A stretch of DNA of 17,001 bases from the NCBI GenBank assembly GCA_023418375.1, contig JAEZZV010000091.1:1-17001 (forward strand), read 5' to 3'. Position 1 is the stretch's first letter. Every line of letters starts with the position of its first letter. This DNA comes from Actinomycetes bacterium (GTDB lineage: Bacteria; Actinomycetota; Actinomycetes; Actinomycetales; Cellulomonadaceae). This document shows, in pieces, positions 6,041 to 13,389 of this stretch. Position numbers and translations under genes: made by a program. Under the pieces are notes generated by a model. That model was given only the letters and a program-made list of their open reading frames with translations. It was not told where the DNA came from and did not search any database.

Positions 6041-7081
6041 ATGAGAGTCGCACGGTTCCACGCGCCCGGAGACGTCCGTCTGGAGGACGCACCTGAGCCG
6101 TCGCCCGGCCCCCGGGAGGTGCTGATCCGCGTCCGAGCCTGCTCGATGTGCGGCACCGACGTGAAGATCAGCCGGTTCGGCCACCACCACATCCACCCGC
6201 CGCGTGTCATGGGCCACGAGATCGCCGGCGAGGTCGTCGAGGTGGGCGGGGAGGTCGACGGCTGGGCCGTGGGCGACCGCGTCCAGGTCATCGCCGCGAT
6301 CCCGTGCGGGGAGTGCGACTTCTGCTCGAACGACCAGATGAACATCTGCCCGAACCAGGTCTCGATGGGGTACCACTTCGACGGCGGCTTCGCCGAGCTC
6401 ATGGTGGTGCCCGAGAACGTGCTGAAGGTCGACGGCCTCAACCGGATCCCGGACGGCCTCAGCTTCGCCGAGGCCAGCGTCGCCGAGCCCCTGGCCTGCG
6501 CGCTGAACGCCCAGGAGCTCGTCCGGATCAACCCGGGGGACGACGTCGTCGTGGTCGGCTCCGGGCCGATCGGCTGCCTGCACGTGCGGCTCGCGCGGTC
6601 GTACGGCGCGGCGCGGGTCTTCCTCGTCGAGCTCGTCCGGGAGCGCCTCGAGATGGCGGCCGGCCTGGTGCATCCCGACGCCGCGATCTGCGCCGGTGAC
6701 GAGGACGCCGTGGCGCGCATCCGTGAGCTCACGGACGGCCGGGGCGTGGATGTCGCGATCACCGCGGCGGCCTCCGGCACGGCGCAGGAGGACGCCCTGC
6801 AGATGCTCGCGCGCGGCGGCCGGATCAGCTTCTTCGGCGGCCTGCCCAAGGACAAGCCGACGATCACGCTCGACTCGAACCTCGTGCACTACAGCGAGCT
6901 CACGATCGTCGGCGCGAACGGGTCGAGCCCGGAGCACAACCGGCGTGCCCTGGCGCTCATCGCGGAGGGCAAGGTGCCGGTCGCCGACCTCATCACCCAC
7001 CGCCTCCCGCTCGAGCAGACGCTGGACGGCATCGGCATTGTCGCCCGCGGCGAGGGAATCAAGGTCACCATCGAGCCCTGA
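6041..7081 (+). CDS. Zinc-dependent medium-chain dehydrogenase, probable polyol(-phosphate) dehydrogenase
   Basis: This 346-residue enzyme belongs to the medium-chain dehydrogenase superfamily near sorbitol, threonine and galactitol-1-phosphate dehydrogenases. Catalytic zinc ligands can be placed at C37 (CSMCGTD), H59-E60 (MGHE) and E149 (VAEPLAC). The structural zinc site is C89, C92, C95 and C103. The nucleotide fold has GSGPIG at 173-178, and E197 at the end of the second strand suggests NAD rather than NADP. AAGGAG lies 4 nt before the ATG. Its place between the EII subunits and HPr implies that it acts on the imported hexitol phosphate, giving a ketose phosphate. It is unrelated to the classical mannitol-1-phosphate dehydrogenase MtlD, which is absent from this window. 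GatD is a zinc-enzyme precedent for a PTS-derived hexitol phosphate. Chemistry is well supported; substrate and carbon oxidised are inferred. Confidence 0.82.
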   Translation: MRVARFHAPGDVRLEDAPEPSPGPREVLIRVRACSMCGTDVKISRFGHHHIHPPRVMGHEIAGEVVEVGGEVDGWAVGDRVQVIAAIPCGECDFCSNDQMNICPNQVSMGYHFDGGFAELMVVPENVLKVDGLNRIPDGLSFAEASVAEPLACALNAQELVRINPGDDVVVVGSGPIGCLHVRLARSYGAARVFLVELVRERLEMAAGLVHPDAAICAGDEDAVARIRELTDGRGVDVAITAAASGTAQEDALQMLARGGRISFFGGLPKDKPTITLDSNLVHYSELTIVGANGSSPEHNRRALALIAEGKVPVADLITHRLPLEQTLDGIGIVARGEGIKVTIEP

Positions 7082-7108
7082 CGGGCCCGCGAGAGCATGG
7101 GAGCGGAC

Positions 7109-7384
7109 ATGGCACAGCGCACTGTCGTCGTGGCGTCGCAGGTCGGTCTGCACGCCCGCCCGGCGAAGCTGTTCACGCAGGCGGCCGCCGCGGCGGGCGT
7201 GAAGGTGACCATCGCGAAGGGCGACGGCCCGGCCGTCGACGCCGCCAGCATCCTGCGGGTGATGGCGCTCGCGGTGAAGCACGGTGACGAGGTCACCATC
7301 ACCGCCGACGGCGACGGCGCGGACGAGGCCCTGGACCGGCTCGCCGGGATGCTTGCGACCGACCTGGACGCGGTGGAGGCATGA
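7109..7384 (+). CDS. ptsH: Phosphocarrier protein HPr
   Basis: This 91-residue HPr carries phosphate from enzyme I to EIIA. Starting at ATG 7109, the motif GLHARPA puts the phosphohistidine at H15, the position known in other HPr proteins, and GGGAG lies 5 nt upstream. The in-frame ATG at 7097 would add four residues and fits less well. S47 in AASILRVM aligns with the regulatory serine region of Firmicute HPr. Actinobacteria generally lack HPr kinase, so regulation there is doubtful. The stop overlaps the ptsI start (ATGA). HPr and enzyme I are general PTS components; here they sit inside a sugar-specific operon. Confidence 0.95.
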   Translation: MAQRTVVVASQVGLHARPAKLFTQAAAAAGVKVTIAKGDGPAVDAASILRVMALAVKHGDEVTITADGDGADEALDRLAGMLATDLDAVEA

Positions 7385-9054
7385 GGACGCTGCACGGCGC
7401 GGGCGTGGGGAGGGGTGCGGCCGTCGGGCCGGTGGCCCGGGCGCACCTCTCCCCGGCGGTCCCGGACGGCCCTGCCGACCCCGACCGCGACGCGGCGGCC
7501 CGGGCGGCCGAGGCTGCCTTCGCGCTGGTCGCGGACGCGCTCGACGCGCGGGCGGAGGCGTCGTCCGGGACCGTCGCGGGCGTGCTCGGCGCCGCCGCCG
7601 CCATGGCGCGTGACAGCGAGCTGATCGAGCAGGTGCGCGTGCGCATCGGGCTCGGCCAGTCGGCGCCGTTCGCCGTCGACCGCGCGGTCGCGGAGTTCGT
7701 CGACCTGTTCGGCCAGGACCCGTTCCTCGCCGAGCGCGTCACCGACCTGCTCAGCGTCCGCGACCGCGTGGTCGCGCGGCTCCTCGGCCTGCCCGAACCG
7801 GGCGTGCCCGCACTGGCGGTCCCGTCGGTGGTCGTGGCCCGGGACCTCGCGCCGGCCGACACGGCCGCGCTCGAGCTCGACAAGGTGCTCGCGATCGTCA
7901 TCGAGCAGGGCGGCCCGACCGGGCACACAGCGATCATCGCCGGGCAGCTCGGCATCCCGTGCGTCGTGCGCGTGGCCGGGGCGGGCGACCTCGCGGACGG
8001 TGTCGAGGTTGCGGTGGACGCGGCCGCGGGCACCGTGGTCGTGGACCCCGACGACGCCGTCCGGGCCCGCGTCGCCGCGCGTCGGGAGGCTCTCGCCTCG
8101 CTCGCGCTCCGGCGGGACCCCGGCGCGACGGCGGACGGTCACGCCGTCGCGCTCCTGGCCAACATCGGCACGGCGGAGGACGCCGAGCGGCTCACCGACG
8201 CGGCCGTCGAGGGCGTCGGGCTGTTCCGCACCGAGGTCGTCTTCCTCGGGCGCACGGACGAGCCGACGCAGGACGAGCAGGCCGACGTCTACGCGCGCGC
8301 CTTCGCGGCGCTCGGCGGCCGCAAGGTGGTGGTCCGCACGCTCGACGCGGGCGCGGACAAGCCGCTCGCGTTCGTCACGCGCGGCGACGAGGAGAACCCG
8401 GCGCTGGGCGTCCGCGGGTACCGCCTCGTCCGTGCCTCGGAAGCCCTCGTGCGCGGTCAGCTCGCCGCCATCGGGCGCGCGGCCGAGCGGACCGGCACCG
8501 ACCCCTGGGTGATGGCGCCCATGGTCGCGACCGTCGAGGAGGCCGCTCAGTTCGCGGCCCTCGCGCGGGAGGCCGGCATCCGGACGGTCGGCGTCATGGT
8601 CGAGGTGCCGTCCGTCGCGCTCCGCGCGGCCGACGTGCTCGCCGAGGTGGACTTCGTGTCGATCGGCACCAACGACCTGGCGCAGTACACGATGGCGACC
8701 GACCGGCTCCTGGGCGACCTCGCCGACCTGCTCGACCCGTGGCAGCCGGCGGTCCTCGACCTGGTCGCGGCCACGGCGTCGGCGGCGGTGGCGGCCGGCA
8801 AGCCCGCGGGGGTGTGCGGGGAGTCGGCCTCGGACCCCCTGATGGCCCTGGTCCTCACCGGGCTGGGCGTGACCAGTCTGTCGATGTCGCCCGCGGCCGT
8901 GCCGGGGGTGCGGTTCGCGCTCGCCCGGCACACGCGCGCGCGCTGCGTCGAGCTCGCCGCCGCCGCCCGGGCCGCGCGGACGGCGTCCGACGCGCGGACG
9001 GCGTGCCTCGAGCTGGCCGACCGCGAGGTCCGCGAGGTCCTCGCCCTCGGCTGA
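7381..9054 (+). CDS. ptsI: PTS enzyme I (PEP-protein phosphotransferase)
   Basis: This 557-residue enzyme takes phosphate from PEP and passes it to HPr, the first step of the PTS. The phosphohistidine is H182 in GGPTGHTAIIAG. The C-terminal PEP-binding barrel contains GLFRTEVVFLGR, VMVEVPSVAL, SIGTNDLAQYTMATDR and the active-site cysteine C479 in GVCGESASDP. The order of swivel domain then barrel is standard, and the length is close to the 575 residues of the E. coli protein. The ATG overlaps the ptsH stop by 4 nt, with GGAGG almost touching the start, so translation is probably coupled. It is the last gene of the operon; a large nested hairpin starts right after the stop. All expected active-site residues are present. 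Confidence 0.96.
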   Translation: MRTLHGAGVGRGAAVGPVARAHLSPAVPDGPADPDRDAAARAAEAAFALVADALDARAEASSGTVAGVLGAAAAMARDSELIEQVRVRIGLGQSAPFAVDRAVAEFVDLFGQDPFLAERVTDLLSVRDRVVARLLGLPEPGVPALAVPSVVVARDLAPADTAALELDKVLAIVIEQGGPTGHTAIIAGQLGIPCVVRVAGAGDLADGVEVAVDAAAGTVVVDPDDAVRARVAARREALASLALRRDPGATADGHAVALLANIGTAEDAERLTDAAVEGVGLFRTEVVFLGRTDEPTQDEQADVYARAFAALGGRKVVVRTLDAGADKPLAFVTRGDEENPALGVRGYRLVRASEALVRGQLAAIGRAAERTGTDPWVMAPMVATVEEAAQFAALAREAGIRTVGVMVEVPSVALRAADVLAEVDFVSIGTNDLAQYTMATDRLLGDLADLLDPWQPAVLDLVAATASAAVAAGKPAGVCGESASDPLMALVLTGLGVTSLSMSPAAVPGVRFALARHTRARCVELAAAARAARTASDARTACLELADREVREVLALG

Positions 9055-9108
9055 GCGGGCCGGGCACGGGGGCGGGCGGCCACGGGGAGGGCCGCCCACC
9101 CGGCCCGC
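9055..9108 (+). terminator. Nested GC hairpin ending the PTS operon
   Basis: GCGGGCCGGG at 9055-9064 pairs perfectly with 9099-9108 (10 bp). Inside it, GGGCGGCC at 9074-9081 pairs with 9090-9097 (8 bp, 8-nt loop). A 9-nt against 1-nt internal loop separates the stems. The structure starts directly after the ptsI stop codon and has no T-tract. Confidence 0.7.
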
Positions 9109-9154
9109 GTGTGGCGTCACCCGTCCGCGCGTCGAACCGCCACCACCCGGGACG

Positions 9155-9160
9155 TAGGCT
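9155..9160 (+). promoter_or_regulatory. -10 box (TAGGCT) for a leaderless esterase transcript
   Basis: TAGGCT fits TAnnnT and ends 7 nt before the ATG at 9168, with no Shine-Dalgarno sequence between. The preceding hairpin implies that the esterase has its own promoter. A possible weak -35 (TCGAAC, 9132-9137) lies 17 nt upstream of the box. Confidence 0.55.
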
Positions 9161-9167
9161 GCGGCTC

Positions 9168-10028
9168 ATGTCGACAACCGCGCCGCCCGAGGGCGCCCTC
9201 GAGGGCGAGCTGGACGTCTCCGCCGTCGTGCCCGGGGCCGTGTGCCACCGCGGCGTGACGTTCGCCGCCTGGCAGGGCTACCGGCGGCTGTGCATGGACG
9301 TCTACGTCCCGGTGCGACGCACGCCCCCCGTGCCGTGCGTCCTGTGGATCCACGGCGGCGCGTGGTGGGAGGGCGACCGGCGCGAGACGCCGAGCACCTG
9401 GCCGCCGGACCTGTTCTTCCGCCTCCTCGTGGACGCGGGGCTGGCCGTGGCCACGATCGACTACCGCTTCTCGGGCGAGGCCCGGTGGCCGGCCCAGGGC
9501 GACGACGTCGCCGAGGCGCTGCACTTCCTGCGCGCCCGGGCCGACGCGCTGCGCATCGACCCCGATCGGATCGGCGTGGCGGGGGAGAGCGCGGGCGGTC
9601 ACCTCGCGGCCATGGCCGCGCTCACGGGCACCGGCCCGACGGCGGTGCAGGCCGCCGCGGTCCTCTACGGCGTCACGGACCTGCGGGACTTCGACGGCGT
9701 GGAGCAGGTCACGCCGGAGGAGCGGCGGCTGACGCCGGAGGCGCTCCTCATGGGCGCCCTGCCCGACGAGGCGCCCGCCGCGTGGGACCAGGCGTCGCCG
9801 CTCACGCACGCGCGTGCCGACGCGCCGCCCATGCTGCTGATCAGCGGCGACGCCGACTCGGTCGTCCCCGTGCGGCAGACGGTGCGGATGCACGAGGCGC
9901 TGGTCGCCGCGGGCGCCCCCGACGTTGTGCTCGACCTCGTGCCGGGCGCCGACCACTGCTTCGGCGCCGTCGACCCGGAGCCGCCCCTGCGGCGGATCGT
10001 CGAGTTCCTGGCCGACCGCCTCGGCTGA
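9168..10028 (+). CDS. Alpha/beta-hydrolase, HSL-like esterase/acetylesterase
   Basis: This 286-residue hydrolase is of the hormone-sensitive-lipase-like esterase type. The oxyanion motif HGGAWW starts at H62. The nucleophile elbow GESAGG has S141. The acid is most likely D230 in GDADSVVP, and the histidine is H263 in GADHCF, so the triad looks complete. A YRFSGEARWPAQGDDV stretch typical of the BD-FAE/acetylesterase group lies between the first two motifs. There is no signal peptide or membrane segment, so it should be cytoplasmic. It probably cleaves short acyl esters such as acetylated sugars, but substrate is not predictable. It stands alone between two terminator-like hairpins. The ATG was chosen because the -10 box is 7 nt before it and MSTTAPPEG is a plausible start; the frame is open far upstream only as a shadow of ptsI. 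Confidence 0.87.
   Translation: MSTTAPPEGALEGELDVSAVVPGAVCHRGVTFAAWQGYRRLCMDVYVPVRRTPPVPCVLWIHGGAWWEGDRRETPSTWPPDLFFRLLVDAGLAVATIDYRFSGEARWPAQGDDVAEALHFLRARADALRIDPDRIGVAGESAGGHLAAMAALTGTGPTAVQAAAVLYGVTDLRDFDGVEQVTPEERRLTPEALLMGALPDEAPAAWDQASPLTHARADAPPMLLISGDADSVVPVRQTVRMHEALVAAGAPDVVLDLVPGADHCFGAVDPEPPLRRIVEFLADRLG
9188..9201. repeat. 14-bp perfect palindrome inside the 5' end of the esterase gene
   Basis: CGAGGGCGCCCTCG reads the same on both strands and lies 20-33 nt after the esterase start codon. It encodes part of PEGALEGE. It may be a regulator site just downstream of a leaderless start, or simply a product of GC-rich codons. Confidence 0.3.
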
Positions 10029-10041
10029 GGCCGCAGACGGA

Positions 10042-10083
10042 AGGACCGGAGGGCTCGCGTGGCGACGCGAACCCTCCGGTCCT
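10042..10083. terminator. Bidirectional hairpin between the esterase and ackA
   Basis: AGGACCGGAGGG at 10042-10053 pairs perfectly with 10072-10083. After one mismatch, TCGCG (10055-10059) pairs with CGCGA (10066-10070), leaving a 6-nt loop. TCTCTC follows on the plus strand and a pyrimidine-rich TTCCGTCTG on the minus strand. It lies between two converging genes and can serve both. Confidence 0.85.
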
Positions 10084-10100
10084 CTCTCGTGCGGGGCGGC

Positions 10101-11303
10101 TCAGCCGCGCGCGGCGTGCGCGAGCTCGACCGCCTCGCGGGCGATCTCCAGCTCCTCGTTCGTCGGCACGACCCACACCTTGATCGGGGAGTCGTCGGTC
10201 GAGATCAGGGTCTCGGCCTTCTTGCGGCCCTCGTTGCGGGCCGGGTCGACGACGATGCCCATGTGCTCCAGGCCCTGGAGCGTCTGCAGGCGCACGATGT
10301 CGTCGTTCTCGCCCACGCCCGCGGTGAACGCGATGACGTCCACCCCGCCGAGGATCGCGTAGTACGCGCCGATGTACTTCTTCAGGCGGTGGCAGTAGAC
10401 GTCGAGCGCGATCTTGGCGTCCGCGTCGCCGGCCGCGACCTTGTCGTGCACGTCGCGCAGGTCGGACGAGCCGGTGAGCCCGAGCATGCCCGAGCGGCGG
10501 TTGAGCAGGTTGTCGAGCTCGTCGACGCTCATGCCGGCCACGCGGCCCAGGTGGAAGGTGACGGCCGGGTCGATGTCACCCGACCGCGTGCCCATGACCA
10601 GGCCCTCGAGCGGGGTCAGGCCCATCGACGTCTCGACGGACCTGCCGCCGCTGACCGCGGTGATCGAGGCGCCGTTGCCCAGGTGGGCGACGATGACCTT
10701 GGCCTCGGCCGGGTCCTTGCCGGCGAGCTCCGCGGCGCGCTGGGAGACGTACTTGTGCGACGTGCCGTGCGCGCCGTAGCGGCGGATCGCGTACTGCTTG
10801 GCCAGGTCGCGGTCGATCGCGTAAGTGTACGCGGCCTCGGGAAGCGTCGTGTGGAACGACGTGTCGAAGACGACGACGTGCGGGACGTCCGGGAACGCGT
10901 GCCGCGCGGCCCGGATGCCGGCCAGGTGGGCCGGGTTGTGCAGCGGCGCGAGGGTGCAGAGGTCCTCGATGTCGGCCTCGACCTTCTCGTCGACGATGGC
11001 GGGACCGGGGAACCGGTCGCCGCCCTGGACGACGCGGTGCCCGACGGCGACGAGGTGCCAGGTGTCGCGGGTCGGGCCGTGCTCGTCGAAGTTGCGCAGC
11101 AGCATCGCGACGCCGGCCTCGTGGTCGGGCAGCGGTGCCTCGAAGGTGGTCTTGCCGTCGGGGCCCTCGTGCCGGATGGCCCCGACCTCCTGCCCGATGC
11201 GCTCGAGCAGGCCGACGGCGAGCGCCTCGCCGGTCTCGACGTCGATCAGCTGGTACTTGATCGACGACGATCCGGCGTTGACGACCAGGACGTGCTCGCT
11301 CAC
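10101..11303 (-). CDS. ackA: Acetate kinase
   Basis: This 400-residue enzyme interconverts acetyl phosphate plus ADP with acetate plus ATP. The N-terminal VLVVNAGSSSIKYQL is the first acetate-kinase signature, and VGHRVVQGG, VVFDTSFH, RYGAHGTSHKYVS, HLGNGAS, GTRSGDIDP and GVGEN follow in order. Length is standard. The start is GTG at 11303, whose GTGA overlaps the pta stop, with AAGGAGA about 5 nt upstream. It is the last gene of xfp-pta-ackA and is followed by a strong hairpin. In this operon its likely role is to make ATP from acetyl phosphate produced by phosphoketolase and phosphotransacetylase. The call is secure. Confidence 0.97.
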   Translation of the reverse strand: MSEHVLVVNAGSSSIKYQLIDVETGEALAVGLLERIGQEVGAIRHEGPDGKTTFEAPLPDHEAGVAMLLRNFDEHGPTRDTWHLVAVGHRVVQGGDRFPGPAIVDEKVEADIEDLCTLAPLHNPAHLAGIRAARHAFPDVPHVVVFDTSFHTTLPEAAYTYAIDRDLAKQYAIRRYGAHGTSHKYVSQRAAELAGKDPAEAKVIVAHLGNGASITAVSGGRSVETSMGLTPLEGLVMGTRSGDIDPAVTFHLGRVAGMSVDELDNLLNRRSGMLGLTGSSDLRDVHDKVAAGDADAKIALDVYCHRLKKYIGAYYAILGGVDVIAFTAGVGENDDIVRLQTLQGLEHMGIVVDPARNEGRKKAETLISTDDSPIKVWVVPTNEELEIAREAVELAHAARG

Positions 11304-13381
11304 TTGCTCTCCTTCGTGGGGTTCATCGCCTGCGCCTGGATGGCGGTGATGGCGACGGTGTTGACGATGTCCTGCACCAGCGCGCCGCGTGACAGGTCGT
11401 TCACGGGCTTGCGCAGCCCCTGCAGCACGGGGCCGACGGCGACCGCCCCGGCCGACCGCTGCACGGCCTTGTAGGTGTTGTTGCCGGTGTTGAGGTCGGG
11501 GAAGACGAAGACCGTCGCGCGCCCGGCGACCGCCGAGTCCGGCATCTTCGTCTTGGCGACCGACGCGTCCACCGCGGCGTCGTACTGGATGGGGCCCTCG
11601 ACGTCGAGGTCGGGGCGGCGCTCCCGGACGAGCGCCGTCGCGGCGCGGACCTTGTCGACGTCGGCGCCCGTGCCGGACTCGCCGGTCGAGTACGACAGCA
11701 TCGCGACGCGCGGCTCGATGCCGAACTGCTGGGCCGTCTCGGCCGAGGAGATCGCGATGTCCGCGAGCTGCTCGGCGGTCGGGTCGGGGTTGACGGCGCA
11801 GTCGCCGTAGACGAGCACGCGGTCCTCGAGGCACATGAGGAAGACGCTCGAGACGATCGAGACGTCGGGGGTGGTCTTGATGATCTCGAAGGCGGGCCGG
11901 ATGGTGTGCGCCGTCGTGTGGATCGCACCGGACACCATGCCGTCGGCGATCCCGTCCTGGACCATCATCGTGCCGAAGTACGAGACCGAGCCGACGATCT
12001 CGCGGGCCCGCTCGACCGTCATGCCCTTGTGCTTGCGCAGCTCGGCGTACTCGGCCGCGAAGCGCTCGAAGAGCTCGCCCTCCTTCGGGTCGAGCACCTT
12101 CGCGGCGGCGATGTCGAGGCCCAGCTCCGTGGCGCGCGCCCGGATGCCCGCCTCGTTGCCGAGGATGGTGAGGTCCGCGACGTCGCGCTGGAGCAGCGTC
12201 GAGGCCGCCCGCAGGATCCGGTCGTCGCTGCCCTCCGGGAGCACGATGTGCTTGCGGTCCGCCCGCGCTCGGGCGAGCAGCTCGTACTCGAACATCAGGG
12301 GCGTGACGACGGACGTCCGCGAGACGTCGAGGTGGCGCAGCACCTCGGGACCGTCCACGTGCCGCTCGAACAGCGCCAGCGCCGTGTCGACCTTCCGCTG
12401 GGAGTCCGACGAGAGCCGGCCCCGGACCGCCGCGGCACGGTGCGTCGTGCGGAACGTGCCGAGCTCGGTCTCGATGATGGGCAGCCGCTGCCCGAGCCCG
12501 CTGACCAGGCGCGTGATGACCTCCGGCGGCTCGAAACCGCCGTTGAGCACGATGCCCGCGAGCGACGGGAACCCGTCCGCCGCGTGCGCGGACACGAGCC
12601 CCAGCAGGATGTCGCCGCGGTCGCCCGGGGTGATGACGACGGCGCCGTCGGTGAGCCGCTCCATGAGGTGCTCGAGCGACATCGCGCCGACGAGCAGGTC
12701 GAGCGCCTCGCGCGACAGCAGCGCCTCGTCGCCCGCCACGAGCCGGCCCTCCACGGCCTCCATGACCGCGCGCACGGTCGGCGCGGCGAGGAGCTGGTCC
12801 TCGGGCACGGCCCAGGCCGGCAGCGACGTGGCCGCCAGGGCCTCCTTGACCTCCGTCACCTGGTCCGGCTCGCACCGGTTGGCGACGACGGCGAGCACCT
12901 CGGCGTGCTGCGCGCGCAGCTCCGCGAGGCTCACCTCGGCGGCCTGCCGGATGGCGTCCGGCCGGCGGCCGGTGCCCCTGACGACCAGGAGCACCGGCGC
13001 ACCGAGGTTGGCCGCGATGCGGGCGTTGTAGGCGAGCTCGGTGGGCCCCGCGACGTCCGTGTAGTCGGTGCCCACGACGACGACGGCGTCGCACTCGCGC
13101 GCCATGTCGTGGTACCGCGTGACGATGCGGGCGAGCGCCGCCTCCGGGTCCGCGTGCACGTCCTCGTACGTCACCCCGACGCACTGGTCGTAGCTGAGGT
13201 CGACGCCGTCGTGCGCGAGGAGGACCTCGAGCACGTAGTCGCGCTGGTCCGAGGACCGGGCGACCGGGCGGAAGACCCCCACCCGCCGCACCGTGCGGCT
13301 GAGCAGGTCGACCATGCCGAGCGCGATCGTGGACTTACCGGTGTCGCCCTCGGAGGAGGTGATGTACAGGCTGCGTGCCAT
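11300..13381 (-). CDS. pta: Phosphate acetyltransferase, long three-domain form
   Basis: This 693-residue enzyme interconverts acetyl-CoA plus phosphate with acetyl phosphate plus CoA. The N-terminal domain is a P-loop (AAA_26/BioD-like) domain with SSEGDTGKST at residues 9-18, an apparently intact Walker A site. A DRTGG-type domain follows in the middle (near VVITPGDRGD and GIVLNGGFEPP). The catalytic PTA/PTB domain begins near residue 372 (KHIVLPEGSDDR) and runs to the end with SGAIHTT, YGDCAVNPDPT, SYSTGESGTG and FPDLNTGNN. E. coli Pta is 714 residues with the same layout. The ATG at 13381 lies 8 nt after the xfp stop; an AGGAG site is unusually close (2 nt), so re-initiation after xfp is likely. 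The stop overlaps the ackA GTG. A much longer open frame upstream is a shadow of xfp and was not used. Confidence 0.96.
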   Translation of the reverse strand: MARSLYITSSEGDTGKSTIALGMVDLLSRTVRRVGVFRPVARSSDQRDYVLEVLLAHDGVDLSYDQCVGVTYEDVHADPEAALARIVTRYHDMARECDAVVVVGTDYTDVAGPTELAYNARIAANLGAPVLLVVRGTGRRPDAIRQAAEVSLAELRAQHAEVLAVVANRCEPDQVTEVKEALAATSLPAWAVPEDQLLAAPTVRAVMEAVEGRLVAGDEALLSREALDLLVGAMSLEHLMERLTDGAVVITPGDRGDILLGLVSAHAADGFPSLAGIVLNGGFEPPEVITRLVSGLGQRLPIIETELGTFRTTHRAAAVRGRLSSDSQRKVDTALALFERHVDGPEVLRHLDVSRTSVVTPLMFEYELLARARADRKHIVLPEGSDDRILRAASTLLQRDVADLTILGNEAGIRARATELGLDIAAAKVLDPKEGELFERFAAEYAELRKHKGMTVERAREIVGSVSYFGTMMVQDGIADGMVSGAIHTTAHTIRPAFEIIKTTPDVSIVSSVFLMCLEDRVLVYGDCAVNPDPTAEQLADIAISSAETAQQFGIEPRVAMLSYSTGESGTGADVDKVRAATALVRERRPDLDVEGPIQYDAAVDASVAKTKMPDSAVAGRATVFVFPDLNTGNNTYKAVQRSAGAVAVGPVLQGLRKPVNDLSRGALVQDIVNTVAITAIQAQAMNPTKESK

Positions 13382-13389
13382 GGCTCCTA

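Noticed and set aside
7097..7108. Upstream ATG as the HPr start
   Set aside because: The ATG at 7109 has a better-spaced GGGAG and places the phosphohistidine at residue 15 as in other HPr proteins.
7959..9167. Long open frame running through ptsI into the esterase, suggesting a fusion
   Set aside because: The upstream part is an Arg/Gly-rich shadow of ptsI in another frame, and a nested hairpin and a -10 box separate the two genes.
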